Origin: Angiostrongylus vasorum
Lineage: Eukaryota > Nematoda > Chromadorea > Rhabditida > Metastrongylidae
Length of the DNA: 64,000 bases
Reading direction: 5' to 3'
Assembly (NCBI GenBank): GCA_018806985.1
Contig: JADANN010000099.1
Location: 1,674,001-1,738,000, forward strand
The notes below the pieces were generated by a model. That model saw nothing but the letters and a program-made list of their open reading frames with translations. It ran no database searches and had not been told where the DNA came from. The stretch's first letter is position 1. Every line of letters starts with the position of its first letter. A program made the position numbers and the translations under genes. Positions 53,301-63,859 of this stretch are shown piece by piece.

Positions 53301-56300
53301 TTTTTTCTTTCTAACGTCACCATCTTGATTGGCCATTGAAGATCACGTCCTCAATAATAATGGTTTCTCTTGCTAATGGTACTCATTTACACATTGATGT
53401 CCCCATCGTTGGTCAGGTACGTATTCGATCGTTGCACTGTTTGTAACTTCGTACGAAGGCACACCACCAGTCAGTTCAGTTGCACCTACCATTCCATTCA
53501 AGCTCATCATTCTCATCAGCTTTCCAATGCTACTATACAGTCGCATAAATACTGCACATGATTTCCGTGCCGGTGCTTTCAGGTGGAGTCCGGGTTTCCG
53601 CCTCCACGAATGCCATCTCTTGCACGTGTCGATGAACTGGTCTGGCATGCCATTACTATTGCAATTATTTCTTTTGTTATTCATATTGCTCTCGCGAAGC
53701 TCATTTCAAGGAAACTAAACTATGAGGTAGACGCAAATCAGGTAATGAGTTGTGATGGATGGATCCACTACAATGTTTCCATCTTTGAATAACTCCAATG
53801 AAATAGTGGCCTCTGTGGATAATTCGATATTGCATTACTGGTAGATAAGCGGTCTTCACTGATGAATTGCTTGTCTACTGGGCCAGTAGTACACCTAACA
53901 GTCATTACTGTGCAAGTAACGCTTCATATCGTTGACAGTGGTTCATGAAAATTTATTTCGGTGCTGTTGTAAAAGATGGAACAATAGTAATAATGTTAAC
54001 TTCTTATTTACTGCCTAATACAATTTTTCACGGTAGGGTAGAGGATAAAAGGATAAAGCTGTAGGCGTTGATCAATCTCCGAAAGATGCGTCATGCATTC
54101 GACTTCATTAAACATCGTTTAGAGGTGATTGAATGCATATCTGGCCTTTACAATGACTCGCGGTGGCCTACCGATGTCGAGACAGTGCTGCTATCCTCCT
54201 ACCAATTTGCCGACTCCGGAGGGATGGAACGCTTGGTGGGCCATGAGCACGGGAATCGATTCCACGTGTGTGTCGCAGGGCGTCTCCAACCACTGCGCCA
54301 CACGTGCCCCCTCAGTATCCGCATCTGTCAAACGGTAGGGTATTATGTGAAATTCAACCACAGTGATGGTGAGATGTTTACAAAACTCCGGATCACAGAT
54401 ATATGCTGTGGGGATGGAACACGCTACTACCTTTTCCGGAGGCTAACACGTTCATCACCACACCATGCGAGTCCTTCGTTTCGCCCTTTCTGTCAGCTAA
54501 TTTTCTATCTACCAATGCTTTCAGCAATCACCTATCCACGGCATTGATCTAGGTAGCACAAATCGGCATTGAACCCAGTTAAGCTGAGGCTGTAGTTGAA
54601 GTTACAATGTTAACTTTTTATTCACTGCCTGCAGCAATTTTTCACGTCAGGCTATTGTGTGAAGTTCAGCCACATTATAATAAAATCAACGACTACTAAT
54701 AGTGGATGACATTTTGTTCCAACACATAGTAATGAACTTTGTGTTATTATAAAGCGAATATAAATCTCGGTAGCAATTTAATAAAGTGTGTTCATAATTT
54801 CTGATCGAAGACTAACATTAGGCAAATGTAGTGTGGATGCGATCAGTTTAAGGAATGGTTTGCCCTCGGCGCAATGAATTCGATAGCTTGCTTGTTTGGT
54901 TGCTTTGCTGGTGGTTCATCACTCGGCCGAACCATGATGCAGGTGAAATTTGGTACGAAAAGCCAGGTTCGCATTTTCTCTTGCTTGGACCCGTTAAACT
55001 TAGTCATAATTAAATGTGCGCGGTTGCAAACGCTGTGTTCTTATGTGGAGCGTTTGCATATTGATCTTCGTGGAGAACTATTCAATAACATATGTTGCTC
55101 TTTTTTGAGCTGTGTTATTGCCCTGATGAGGCTATAATGCTTCCTGTAGTGCTCTCTTGTACTGTAGGTGGCATTCTGTTTTACTGTTGCAGATGTCGAC
55201 GGTTGTCTGTTGCAGTATCATGGTTGGGGTGGTTTTCGGTGCTGGGTCATTCATCTACCATTTACCTAAGGTAAGCTGCAATTAAGAGAGATGTGACAGT
55301 CTGAAGTTCAATGATGCAAAGTAAAATGGAGTGTCAAAGATGAAAAATAGGATGAGAAAGGGTAGAAAGAAGACAATGGAAGCTTTACTGTTTTCTGCGC
55401 TTTAAATTTCTTTCGGTTTAAGGTTTGGAATTCATAAGGACGATTTGCATATGTTTATAGTTTTTCACGTAGATGTAGCAACAACAAACGGCAAAGATTC
55501 ACTGTGGAACATCACCATCTGCCGTCCCAAAAAGCTGAACCGTTTTCGTCGTTTTCTCTCTCAGAAATCGCGAGGTTGTTAAACAGCATACGTTTACTTC
55601 CACACAATAACACACTCGTAGCTGACGTTTCGGCAGAATCGCCTTCAGAGCCTGGAAGGGTACACTAATACGCAACTTACTAGGTCAAACGCTTTAACAG
55701 CACAAACAGGGAGACGAAAATCTGCACGATAATTACAAGATCTACGGCTTCTCGAAAACCCACCGTTTTCACGTGCCTTCTATTGAGGAAGAGCCGCTGA
55801 TCAGCGTCGCATATGGCTGACGACTGCACCTCTCCAGATCAACTGCCGATACGAGGGTACGGGGCGAGATCACGCGTGATCTCGTTGCATTCCTCCCTGC
55901 TATTCATTGTAGGATTTTTGGCATTTATCCAAAAAGCCTCGAGTAGTTTACGCTTAGGGTCCCGTGCGAGGATAGCGACTTTTACATCAAAATCGTCTCC
56001 GCTGTGCTTTTGTATCCTATTCGTCCCTAGTGGCGTGCCTTGTTTTGCTTTTCGTTTTCCATCTAGATGTTCTTTTAGCCAGATACATAAAGGTCCGCCC
56101 GTTTCGCCAATATATTCGTTTCCGCAAATACCACAAGAGATCAGGTATATCGTACATGGACTCATGCAGTCACCGTCCCTGACATAACGGCGGATTACGC
56201 AGTTTTGTGTTTCACATAGACTGTCACACAGGCGGTTACGAACTAACTCACGACGTAGATTATCCGGTAGTATTTCAACTATCGCTACCGATTCTTCTAA

Positions 56301-59300
56301 ATCTGCCCTTCTTAAGCATCGCATCATCGCTACAATTATTTCATCACTAATGAAGGGCAAGATAAAAGGGGCTTTGTTTCGGCCAAACCTTTCATTTTGG
56401 AGCGTCGCTCTCCTTCTAAACTTATCTCGTGGGGTTACAATTTCGTAGCCACTGGAGATGGCTATTTGCCGAGCCAAGTCGCGCGATTCTTCCTTTAGTT
56501 CCCTGGTTGTGCACACAGAGGTGGCTGTTTCGAAACATGTTTCTCACAAGCGCCCTCTTTGTGTGTGAAGGGTGGGAAGAGAGGAAAGTGAACGAGGATG
56601 CTTTCTTGTTACTTGGCTTTTCGGTACCACTTTGTCAGGTAACCGCTCACTTGATAGGCTTGATCTGGACGTTTAAAAACGGAAGCCAGTCTCTTTCTCG
56701 GTTTCTCCCGTGTGAACTTTAATGTACTCAGACTGCTCATTCAATAATTCAAAGCATTTGTCCATTTCCTCCTGAGTAGAGAGAGATGACAAAACAATCA
56801 TCTATCTATCTGCAGTAGAGTAGCGGCCGGAGATCGATAACCGCGGCTTCTATTTTAGACATGAACGCAATGGCGAGAGTTGGTGCCAACCTCTGTCCCA
56901 TTGCCAGCCCTCGAATTTGTGCGTAATAGTTCGCAGACCATCTGAAAATCGAGCAGTTTAGGCAGCCTTTTAGGAGAACCATAAGCTGCTGAATAGACAA
57001 GCCATGCATATTTATTCTCCCTCCATGTTCAACAAGAAAGTTCGAAGGTGGCTTGCATTGCGGAGTCGTTCGATACGTTGGTGTACAGTGCGGTAATGTC
57101 GAAGGACTCCAACACGTACGCGTTGTTAGGAGACGCATTACGTAGACGTTCTAGGAACATTTGAGTGTTTGTGAGGTGAGCTGGAATATAGTTGAGCAAT
57201 GCGTAAGCATTAGGCTTAAAAACCAGGTTATTCTATCCGTTGGCCCGTCTACACAGCTGATAATGGGTCTAACCTTAAATGATGACGGATTGGTTGACGC
57301 AAGATCATCAGGTGATACCAACTTTTGTGTTTCAATAAGTAAGTATAGGACGGGACATGTTGGTTTATTGATTTTAAGGTACGAAATAACCGATGATTTT
57401 AAACCTGCAGCCTTTGCCACACTGACCCATTGATTGTTTAGCTTTCGGTATTGACTTTTGTATTCCTTTTCAGAGGATGGGCGTTAGATGGGTAGTATCA
57501 CTAAGATGTTGCTCTGTTATCTCAACATCCAGCTGGCGAGGAATAACTACGAACTCTCCCCCTTATCACTAACAGACAATCTTATTGTTCTCGAGTTTAT
57601 TAATTCTCTAATTGCTCGCAAGCCACATTTTTTGTGCGGCTGGGAGTTAGAGATAAACTTTCTATCGCGGTGGTGATTAAGGGACTTGAGAACGCCGTCC
57701 GAAAACATGCGGAATTTTATGCCCATTCCTTCTTTATGGGTTCTGCTGTCTGAAAAACGTTCTAGGGGGAAGGAGATGGCGATAATGCCGCTACCACTTG
57801 ATTTTCAGCTCTTTTTGATATTCCTTGTTTGGCCTGATAGCGGGAGTCGTTTGAATCGTTTCGTTCATCAAAATCCAAATTTCAACGAAAAAAGAAACAC
57901 GTAGTAATATCTCTTTTGTGGGGAAACAAAAACTTCGCCTCTGTAGTACTAGAAAACATCCATGTTTTTGGTGAAAGTCCAGCGAAAGTATTGAGAGGAC
58001 TGTGGGTAACGAAATGCGGTGAACAAGCCAGGGTTCTCCTTCCAGTTCGGTCTCTTGGGATGAGAAGAAGTTTGACATTTCCATCGGGAAACTGACCTAG
58101 AGACACACTACGCCGCCAATCATCACCGCCTTCGGTGCCTTCTTATCGCAGAGTGGTCAGTTTTCAACGATTCGCAAAAGGCGGGCGAATGCCTGTGATG
58201 ATGACTTGAGGGGGATTTGACACGACCATTGAATATTCTCTACTATAAAGCGAGCAAATTATTTCTGAAACGGAAACTATGCTGGGGCCCATTCGATTCG
58301 TCAATACTACACTAGGACGGGAGAGATTTGGAAAGATCGAAAAAACATTGGATTAAAAAAACCTACTTTCAGGCCGTTCTTGCATCGATAATTGTCGTTG
58401 CCATGAAAGATCTTTTCATTCAGCTCGTCCGCGGATTGTTCCTTTGCAGGGAAAGTATTGTGGATTTCGTAGGTGTTATCAGGCCTTCCTATTAGAAAGT
58501 TTTCCACGTATTACAAGTCAAATGCAGATAAATTACTTGAAGAAAAATGTGATCAACGTGCATGTTTGCTAGGGATCCGAGGTTTGGGTAATTAAACTTG
58601 CCACAGGTATAGCTCCATGATGAGTCCAATACATGCGCACAGGCAGCGTAGTAGCATAATACAAAGATACTTTAGAAGAAAAAATAGTAACACTAGGAAG
58701 AAGCGTTGGAGGAGAGGGAAAGGTGTTGCTCAAAATGAAGGGAACATGTAGAAACACTTCACATTATATGGGTGAATACAAGCACGCCTAGTGTTAAAGG
58801 AAATGAGTTTATGGGTAGTAGCCACCTTTAACGACAGAAGAGATATAATGACATACATCGTAGCGATTTACTGCCTCATCGTAGCTGAGTTTTCTCCTTG
58901 GTGTGCAAATGGGATATATATACATATGCATTAGAAATACATACATTCGTCCCAGCAGTTTACCGCCTTATCGTGGAAGGGACGTGTTCATGGGTGTTCG
59001 GCTGCGATGTACAGCGAGGGATTCATCTCCTGGCAGGGTCTCCCAAGCTGAGGAGTCTGGCGTTTCCATCAGGAAGCTTAGCTAACAGTAAACCAATACC
59101 AGAATCCACCACCGTCCTGGTATTGAAGTCGCATAGTGGCAAATCTCTTTCTGATCTACAGGAGGCGACTGCCTGTGGTGGTAATGACTTGGGGGCAGGC
59201 TTTGGCCAGGCTGACCTCAGGATTCCAGAGAACCACAATGGCTATACCAACAAATCTCTGAAAAAAATGGAAATTATGCTGGGGTCCGCACAACCAGTGA

Positions 59301-62300
59301 GGACGGGTCATCCAACTATCTAAATACATATACATTGGAGAGTTTGTCATCCCAGAACAGAATCGCCAAAACTCAAGAAACCATCATTCTAATCCGGTCT
59401 AAGAGAGAAGGCGAATAGTCTTGAAAACTATGGCCATATGGGCTGACCACGTCCACTTCGACTTTAATCGGACCTCTAATGGTCTACTTTAAAGCTACTT
59501 TTGTCTAAGCGACGGATCATGTGAGTGGATGATTTTTTTCACGCGGCGCTTAAAGCAGTCTATTATGCAGCAACAGCAGCGCTAAGCGTTAAGCGTTATA
59601 CTTGACTAAAACGAACGTTAAAACCGAAGATAAAATATAGGGCTAAGATTAAGAAAAACTCCTAACATTAAAGAAAACTCCAAAAAAATGGTGTAGCCAG
59701 AAATTTTCCATCGGATCTTTTCAGTTGAAGGATCTCATCACAAAGTTAGCAGATCTCAAGAATAATTATGCGTTCAGTAACTATTCTTTATGATTAATAA
59801 CAAATGCTAGTTTTCATTGAAAGTAATCTGTAGTTATAAGTTATGGGTGGGGACTTGAACAGCGCATAGGTAGTGATACCGCTCAATGCACGAAAGAAAC
59901 TGCATCGACCTCGCTGCGCGGAAATTGGTGTTAGAGTTGGCTCCGAAGAGTTCCATCCAAACCGTAAGAGAACTAGAATAGTCAACCGGAGAACCTACAA
60001 GCAAAAGTCCAGAATTATCGCGGATGATAGATTAACGGGTATAAATCGATCGTGAGAAATGTTGGGATCTACACACAGTAGATGTGGTGTCCGGTCACAC
60101 AATGTAAAAATTTAAAAAAAAACAATTAACATACGCGAAAGCTACTTGAATATTGCGATATCCGCTTGCCAAAAATGCGTGTTTCTTGTCGAGCCATTCA
60201 TCCGTTAACACTCGAGCATGCGGATCGTTTCTTTAAGTCGTCTGTTTTATTTTTTTTAGATGATATTTCTCGTTACGCTTGTCGCGGTAATTTTAATAAA
60301 CGTAAACAATGGCCTGATCATTGGCATATCATTCGCTCTTTTGTCCGTTGTCTTTCGAACGCAGTGGTATGTTTGTTTTTCTTCTAAATCATTCCATTGA
60401 CTAATCACCATAACTATCAGATGTTTCAGGGCGGATAGTACGTGTATGGGTCGAATACCTGGAACATCTGATTTTAAAGGGTTGGGACATTACCGAAGTG
60501 CAGAAGAAATCCCTGGTGGATGTTTTTCTTTAAAAATAGGCCTGAAAGTTCAGGACCTCATATGACCGGCTTAAAATAGTAGTTACACAAAAATATTGCC
60601 CAAAAAAGCTTAGTCGAAGCTTTGGTGGTAGTTTCGTCTTCACCTAAATTGCAGAGCATATTTCAGGAATAAAGGTCTTTCGTTTTGATGCTCCACTTTA
60701 CTTTGCCAATGCCGAACTGTTTATTCTCAGTGTGTATAATGCCTGTGGACTTAACCCAGTTCTCGGTAAAACATTTCTATCGGTGTGATCCTATTCAATC
60801 GTAGGCTGTTTTAAAATGCTCAGTGAAATCGAAGCTGAATGAGCGTTCTGCTGCCGAGAAGACGAAGGCTAAGTCGCTGTTAGGCGAGACGAGGGACGGT
60901 TCAAAGGCATCTGGCGATATGCGTAAGTACACCCTGTACTTGTTTCTGTTGTACTTCAATGCAGTGAGTACTTCGTCCAACATACGGCGTGGTTAGGCAT
61001 AATCCTGTATTCGTCAGCATTTAAGGAGTTAGAAGACCGTTGTATAGAATAGCAGATGACGCGATTGCTCGAATATCTCTTCAAATAAATATAGTCAAGC
61101 CATATCACTGATATTTAACAGTAAACAAGCTGGCACTTCGGCCAATTACTCAAGTAGGGCGGTAGCAATATATTGACTGGAATTTGAAGTATGTTCCTTG
61201 ATTCGTATCAACCTTATTGATCCTATTCCAATCACTGCGTTGCCTTTCGTAAGATGGAACTGATGAATATTAAGGTGATATCTAGGCTTCAAATAAGGCA
61301 AGAAATAGCAATCAATACTGGGACCCCTTTTTTTAGCTTGTTTTACGAACTTTTTTTCTACCGTTTCGTCTCCTTACTTCAAGAAATGTTGGCAACGAAA
61401 AGATTTGTGGGAAGACTATGAAGCCAGTCTTTCCTACAAGCAGTGTATTTTCAAAAAAGAGAATGACATTATCAGGATAGAATGACTATACTGTAGATAA
61501 TTGCCTATTTGTTTAAGACAAGTATTAAGTAGGAAAACCGAAAGTTAACCCCCTTTTGGACTGATTTGAATTCATGAAGTGAGAAACAAATGCTGCAGAG
61601 TTACGTTTGGTTGGCCGTCGCGTAGCAGATGCATCCTGTGATTCAGTGAAGGAAGATCAGGCCGAGCACGTCGTCACACAACTTACTCACATCATAATAG
61701 GTAACATAATTCACGCATACAGAAATACTCTTAAATGAGAAGAGACGACGGATGACTTGTAGTATTAATAGATCTAATCTGCAGGGGTAGCTATGAGGGT
61801 TGCACCCTTAGTTGTTTCCACGCCGGCTAAAAAGGTTAAAAAAGCCACTGCGCGGAAATCGTTGCGGACGCTCTTCCAAAGGAAAAATTATGCGATTCAT
61901 ATCAACCATTCTCTACGAGTATTGCTATACCAATGTGTGTTCAATTGCTTTCTGAGATCCCAGACAATTTGAGAAAACACCACATTTTGACTAAGCCCGA
62001 AATCACATTGGTAATAGGAAACGGTTGCCCCAGTCGTATGTCACCCGGCGGGAAGTCAACCAGGTGAGGAAAGTAGTACCCGAAGCCGTAGCCTGCTCGG
62101 ACAACCTATTACTGTTCACAGTTTGACCACCTCTTGAAATGCACATGCTCCTTATCATCTACTCTATTCCTTTTCTGGATACTTCGTTTAAATACTTTAT
62201 TTCTTGACCAATTTTTTTCTACCATGCTTAATTAAGCAACGCTCAGATTGCTCGACGATTCCTTATGTGGACTTGATGGGTAAAGATGCTCTCGCTCAAA

Positions 62301-63195
62301 CTTATGCCGACTATTCCACGATTGACATTACAGTTTTAATGGCGAATTGTAAAGGTGATTTTATTTAGAAGCATACGCCTCTGTTTTGAGTGCTAACGAC
62401 ATTAAAAAGGAAAACGAAAAGGATTTGCAGCTTTGAATTTCAGCAGCGGTACGCCAACTTTTCGAAACTACCGATTTCTATCAAAAAGTACCCAAGAATC
62501 GGATGTTTGTGAATGTCAACGATGCTGTGATTCAAGCATTAAAAGAGCAACGAACACGTTTCCCTGAGCAAATCATGGTTCATTCACTTCTTCTATCTTG
62601 GTACTTTATCGACTCCATTGCCTCTCTATTATGAGTCAATTTTTTTTACCTTCGTTCTCACATGTCGTTTTTGAACATCCGCCTTGCGCTACAGTTTTCT
62701 AATTGAGAATTGGCCAATTTCATATTGTTGTGAAGTCCAAACGTCTTCAGCAGCTGGTGGACCACAGCGACACAGCGGCTCAGGCACAAAAGCCTCCTGT
62801 TGCTCATTCACCACCTCAGCGAACAATCATTAGCTTGAAAGAAGAGAGGGAAGAGAAAACAACTCAAAGCGCTTGTATGTATCTTTTTTCGAATCTAATA
62901 CTATTGAATGAGTAGTCACATTGAAGTGACCACCTCATTATAATAGAAGAAAACGTCATTCCTAATTTCTTAGCAACTTTAAGTGTCATCTCGTTCGACA
63001 CAACGAGCCGATGGAACCGTGGAGCACAAAAAGTCGGGTGGAAACAAAGGGAAAAAAATATTAAGGCGGATAGAAAGAAAGAGGAGCACACAAAGAAAGA
63101 AGAAAAAAAGGAGAGATGAGCCGAAAAGAGTAAGTTGCTTAGCCTACGTACTGCTACGGATTGTACTCAACGCCTATACAATGTTTCTTACCTAG
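48604..63195 (+). CDS. SLC26-type anion transporter (sulfate permease with STAS domain), 21 exons
   Basis: A multi-pass plasma-membrane anion exchanger or channel of the SLC26/SulP family (C. elegans sulp genes are the nematode relatives). Transport substrates in the family include sulfate, chloride, bicarbonate and oxalate. The substrate here is not determinable. I traced 21 exons with compatible splice phases, about 765 codons in all, in the usual family range. The order matches the family: N-terminal PQG and FGTSKHTSPG region, central membrane helices, the QLKSMTG and RTQW motifs, then a cytoplasmic STAS domain and a basic C-terminal tail. The true start exon is not found. Exon 7 is one base too long (53196), so as sequenced the frame is broken. 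Introns hold a PLE (55.56-57.87 kb), R390 and family-A SINEs and family-B repeats. Whether the gene is functional depends on whether the lesion is an assembly error. Confidence 0.85.
49240..49378 (+). repeat. Family-B repeat fragment in SLC26 intron 2
   Basis: CCCCGGGTTCGAAGCCGATT (B-box-like), then GGCATCTTTGTGGTTGTATT and a GGCAGTGAATAAAAGTTAAA tail, as at 5.1 kb. It ends 16 bp before exon 3. Confidence 0.55.
50687..51073 (-). repeat. R390 SINE (copy 7) in SLC26 intron 5
   Basis: Full minus copy. It contains the 167-codon chance frame 50657-51160, which also runs beyond it. A tandem-like ATCCCGAGGTCAGTC duplication lies near 50783-50812. Confidence 0.75.
51999..55270 (+). CDS. SLC26 gene, exons 6-11
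   Basis: Exon 6 51999-52102 (LTSGAAVHVLTSQLKSMTGI), exon 7 53097-53253 (FYLCFFKRLHTIKIPSAVIS.. then, after a one-base shift at 53196, IDPILKNWTNLKFPMEFVL), exon 8 53342-53416 (ITSSIIMVSLANGTHLHIDV), exon 9 53583-53741 (VESGFPPPRMPSLARVDELV, then a hydrophobic helix), exon 10 54853-54966 (EWFALGAMNSIACLFGCFAG), exon 11 55193-55270 (MSTVVCCSIMVGVVFGAGSF, HLPK). Exons 8-11 are all phase 0. An alternative acceptor inside exon 7 (TTACAG before 53165) would restore the frame, but would remove about 30 residues that fit the family, so I prefer the frameshift reading. Confidence 0.8.
52625..52985. repeat. Family-B palindrome in SLC26 intron 6
   Basis: The left half (GAACACGCTATTACCCATTCC, GGGAGCTAACGCGTTTATCA) is repeated inverted in the right half (GAACGCGTTAGCTCCCGGAA, TGGGTAATAGCGTGTTCAG). 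Arms exceed 100 bp, with a centre near 52790-52820. Confidence 0.7.
53985..54680 (-). repeat. Family-B repeat split by a SINE, SLC26 intron 9
   Basis: Family-B sequence is present at 53985-54040 (TTACTGCCTAATACAATTTT) and continues at 54333-54680 (GAGATGTTTACAAAACTCCG, CACACCATGCG). The gap is exactly the family-A SINE A12, framed by CGGTAGGGTA duplications. Confidence 0.65.
54041..54332 (-). repeat. SINE family A (copy A12) with 10-bp target duplication
   Basis: CGGTAGGGTA occurs at 54031-54040 and 54333-54342, giving the exact limits of the SINE. On minus it runs from a tRNA-like head (CACGTGTGGCGCAGTGGTTG, A-box; GTGGAATCGATTCCCGTG, B-box) to a CTTTATCCTTTTATCCTC tail. Confidence 0.85.
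55839..56516 (-). CDS. PLE linker and GIY-YIG endonuclease (PLE-10), 225 codons
   Basis: The longest uninterrupted endonuclease reading in the window. It starts in the RT/EN linker (LKEESRDLARQIAISSGYEI), then LPFISDEIIVAMMRCLRRAD, LRRELVRNRLCDSLCETQNC, a Cys-rich segment (VRDGDC), TIYLISC (GIY), CGNEYIGETGGPLCIWLKEH (YIG box; the usual Arg after ETG is Gly here, so activity may be reduced), then GDDFDVKVAILARDPKRK and LLEAFWINAKNPTMNS to the stop. It shows that RT and EN were one polypeptide: PFILPFISDE is in frame with the linker, without the A8 break of PLE-9. Confidence 0.75.
   Translation of the reverse strand: MCTTRELKEESRDLARQIAISSGYEIVTPRDKFRRRATLQNERFGRNKAPFILPFISDEIIVAMMRCLRRADLEESVAIVEILPDNLRRELVRNRLCDSLCETQNCVIRRYVRDGDCMSPCTIYLISCGICGNEYIGETGGPLCIWLKEHLDGKRKAKQGTPLGTNRIQKHSGDDFDVKVAILARDPKRKLLEAFWINAKNPTMNSREECNEITRDLAPYPRIGS
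56806..57138 (-). pseudogene. PLE reverse transcriptase fragment (PLE-10)
   Basis: GRINMHGLSIQQLMVLLKGC, FRWSANYYAQIRGLAMGQRL and AIAFMSKIEAAVIDLRPLLY match PLE-3 almost exactly. The frame breaks just before the catalytic YxDD (an in-frame stop at CR) and again at about 57040, so this RT is inactive. Confidence 0.7.
58000..58300 (+). repeat. R390 SINE, old diverged copy
   Basis: GTCTCTTGGGATGAGAAGAAG, TTTCCATCGGGAAACTGACC, GCCTGTGATGATGACTTGAG and ACTATGCTGGGGCCC follow the R390 order at lower identity than other copies. Confidence 0.45.
58373..60515 (+). CDS. SLC26 gene, exons 12-14
   Basis: Exon 12 58373-58468 (AVLASIIVVAMKDLFIQLVR, the conserved segment after the last inner helices), exon 13 60260-60366 (MIFLVTLVAVILINVNNGLI, then SFALLSVVFRTQ, ending in phase 2), exon 14 60430-60515 (ADSTCMGRIPGTSDFKGLGH, YRSAEEIPG, phase 1). 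RTQW completes across the exon 13/14 join, as expected for the family, and GRIPGT begins the STAS linker. A PLE lies just upstream of exon 12, and an R390 SINE in the intron between exons 12 and 13. Confidence 0.8.
58955..59326 (+). repeat. R390 SINE (copy 8) in SLC26 intron 12
   Basis: GCAGTTTACCGCCTTATCGT to GTGAGGACGGGTCATCC. It explains the 141-codon frame at 58898-59323. A short piece of the same 5' end (TTTACTGCCTCATCGTAGCT) precedes it at 58867. Confidence 0.75.
59330..60255. other. Intronic sequence, nothing recognised
   Basis: Rest of SLC26 intron 12. A TTTTCAG at about 59729 followed by a short open frame (LKDLITKLADLKNN) looks like an exon, but is not needed: exons 12 and 13 join in frame and complete the family motif without it. 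Confidence 0.4.
60667..63195 (+). CDS. SLC26 gene, exons 15-21 (STAS domain and tail)
   Basis: Exon 15 60667-60765 (IKVFRFDAPLYFANAELF, first STAS strand), exon 16 60824-60922 (variable, Lys/Ser-rich: KSKLNERSAAEKTKAKSLLG), exon 17 61599-61700 (ends VVTQLTHIII), exon 18 62247-62354 (DCSTIPYVDLMGKDALAQTY, the STAS nucleotide/anti-sigma-like loop), exon 19 62444-62577 (AVRQLFETTDFYQKVPKNRM, FVNVNDAVIQALKEQ), exon 20 62736-62874 (SKRLQQLVDHSDTAAQAQKP), exon 21 from 62984 (very basic: KSGGNKGKKILRRIERKRS). Exon 21 either reads through to TAG at 63193-63195 or splices at GTAAGT (63130) to an exon I cannot identify. AATAAA at about 63291 may be the poly(A) signal. Confidence 0.75.
60930..61595. other. 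SLC26 intron 16, nothing recognised
   Basis: No repeat or reading frame that I can support. Confidence 0.4.
61701..62246. other. SLC26 intron 17, nothing recognised
   Basis: No repeat or reading frame that I can support. Confidence 0.4.
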
Positions 63196-63199
63196 ATTC

Positions 63200-63850
63200 T
63201 CTGGCTACGTCCGTTCTCAAAACAGTCACGAAAACCGGAGTTAGATAAAACGCAATAGTTACATTCGAAATTCTTTAAGCTTTGCAATTTAATAAATATA
63301 GAGATATTTTTTGAGCCACGGATGTCTCCATATGTGCGTTTGAAGCAAAGCAAATATAAGCTGTGCCCACTTTACCTTTGAGCTATCAAAATCCAAGGTC
63401 GTGGCACAAGGTTAGTTTAACGACTAACACGTTACAAACAGCACAACCAAAAAAGGCTTTAGTGCGTTTGCTTCAAAACTGCCTTCGACAGGTAATCTGC
63501 TACTCTGATTATCCCAGCTATTATTTCATTCCTGTCTAGCTAAAAGAGGTGCCCTCATTCCCATTCATCAAAACTAGCTGGAGTTCTTCAAACGACGACC
63601 CGCAGCAAGGTTTCACACTCTCATTGTCAGTTCTTCATTATTTAGTGACACGTTTGGAACGTTGCAAACGATTGTTTTTCAGTCAATGAACTGAATTAAA
63701 TTATTGTCAGAGAATTGAGGTAAAACAAGGCCACAACATCATGGTAATAGGGGAAGTTAAATGCTGTTTCGTCACAAATGTTCAATGAAAGGGGTTTCAA
63801 ACTTGTTTGAAATAGAAAAACTTCTGTAGAAAAGGCGTTCTAAGTCGTTA
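63200..63850. other. 3' flank of the SLC26 gene
   Basis: Contains AATAAA at about 63291, a candidate poly(A) signal. A frame from 63281 (after TTCTTTAAG) is open for about 35 codons and could be a further exon, but there is no homology to judge it by. Confidence 0.3.
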
Positions 63851-63859
63851 CTGGTAAAA

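Larger units (their letters stand above)
55560..57870 (-). mobile_element. PLE-10, nearly full length, in SLC26 intron 11
   Basis: Minus order: N-terminal extension (57870-57420, truncated at its 5' end), RT start (57420-57151, with CPVLYLLIETQKLVSPDDLA), RT palm (57138-56806, broken at about 57050 and near the YxDD box), RT tail (56760-56520), an intact linker and GIY-YIG endonuclease (56516-55839) and the terminal repeat (about 55840-55560). Its hammerhead-like core has lost three bases (CTGAAGGCG for CTGAAGAAGGCG). Opposite orientation to the host gene. Confidence 0.75.

Noticed and set aside
54068..54547. 159-codon plus-strand reading frame
   Set aside because: Crosses a SINE, its target duplication and a family-B repeat. 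No protein-like features.
58898..59323. 141-codon plus-strand reading frame
   Set aside because: Lies within R390 copy 8 and a SLC26 intron.
59729..59800. Extra SLC26 exon after a TTTTCAG
   Set aside because: No donor in the right phase, and exons 12 and 13 already join in frame with the family motif intact.
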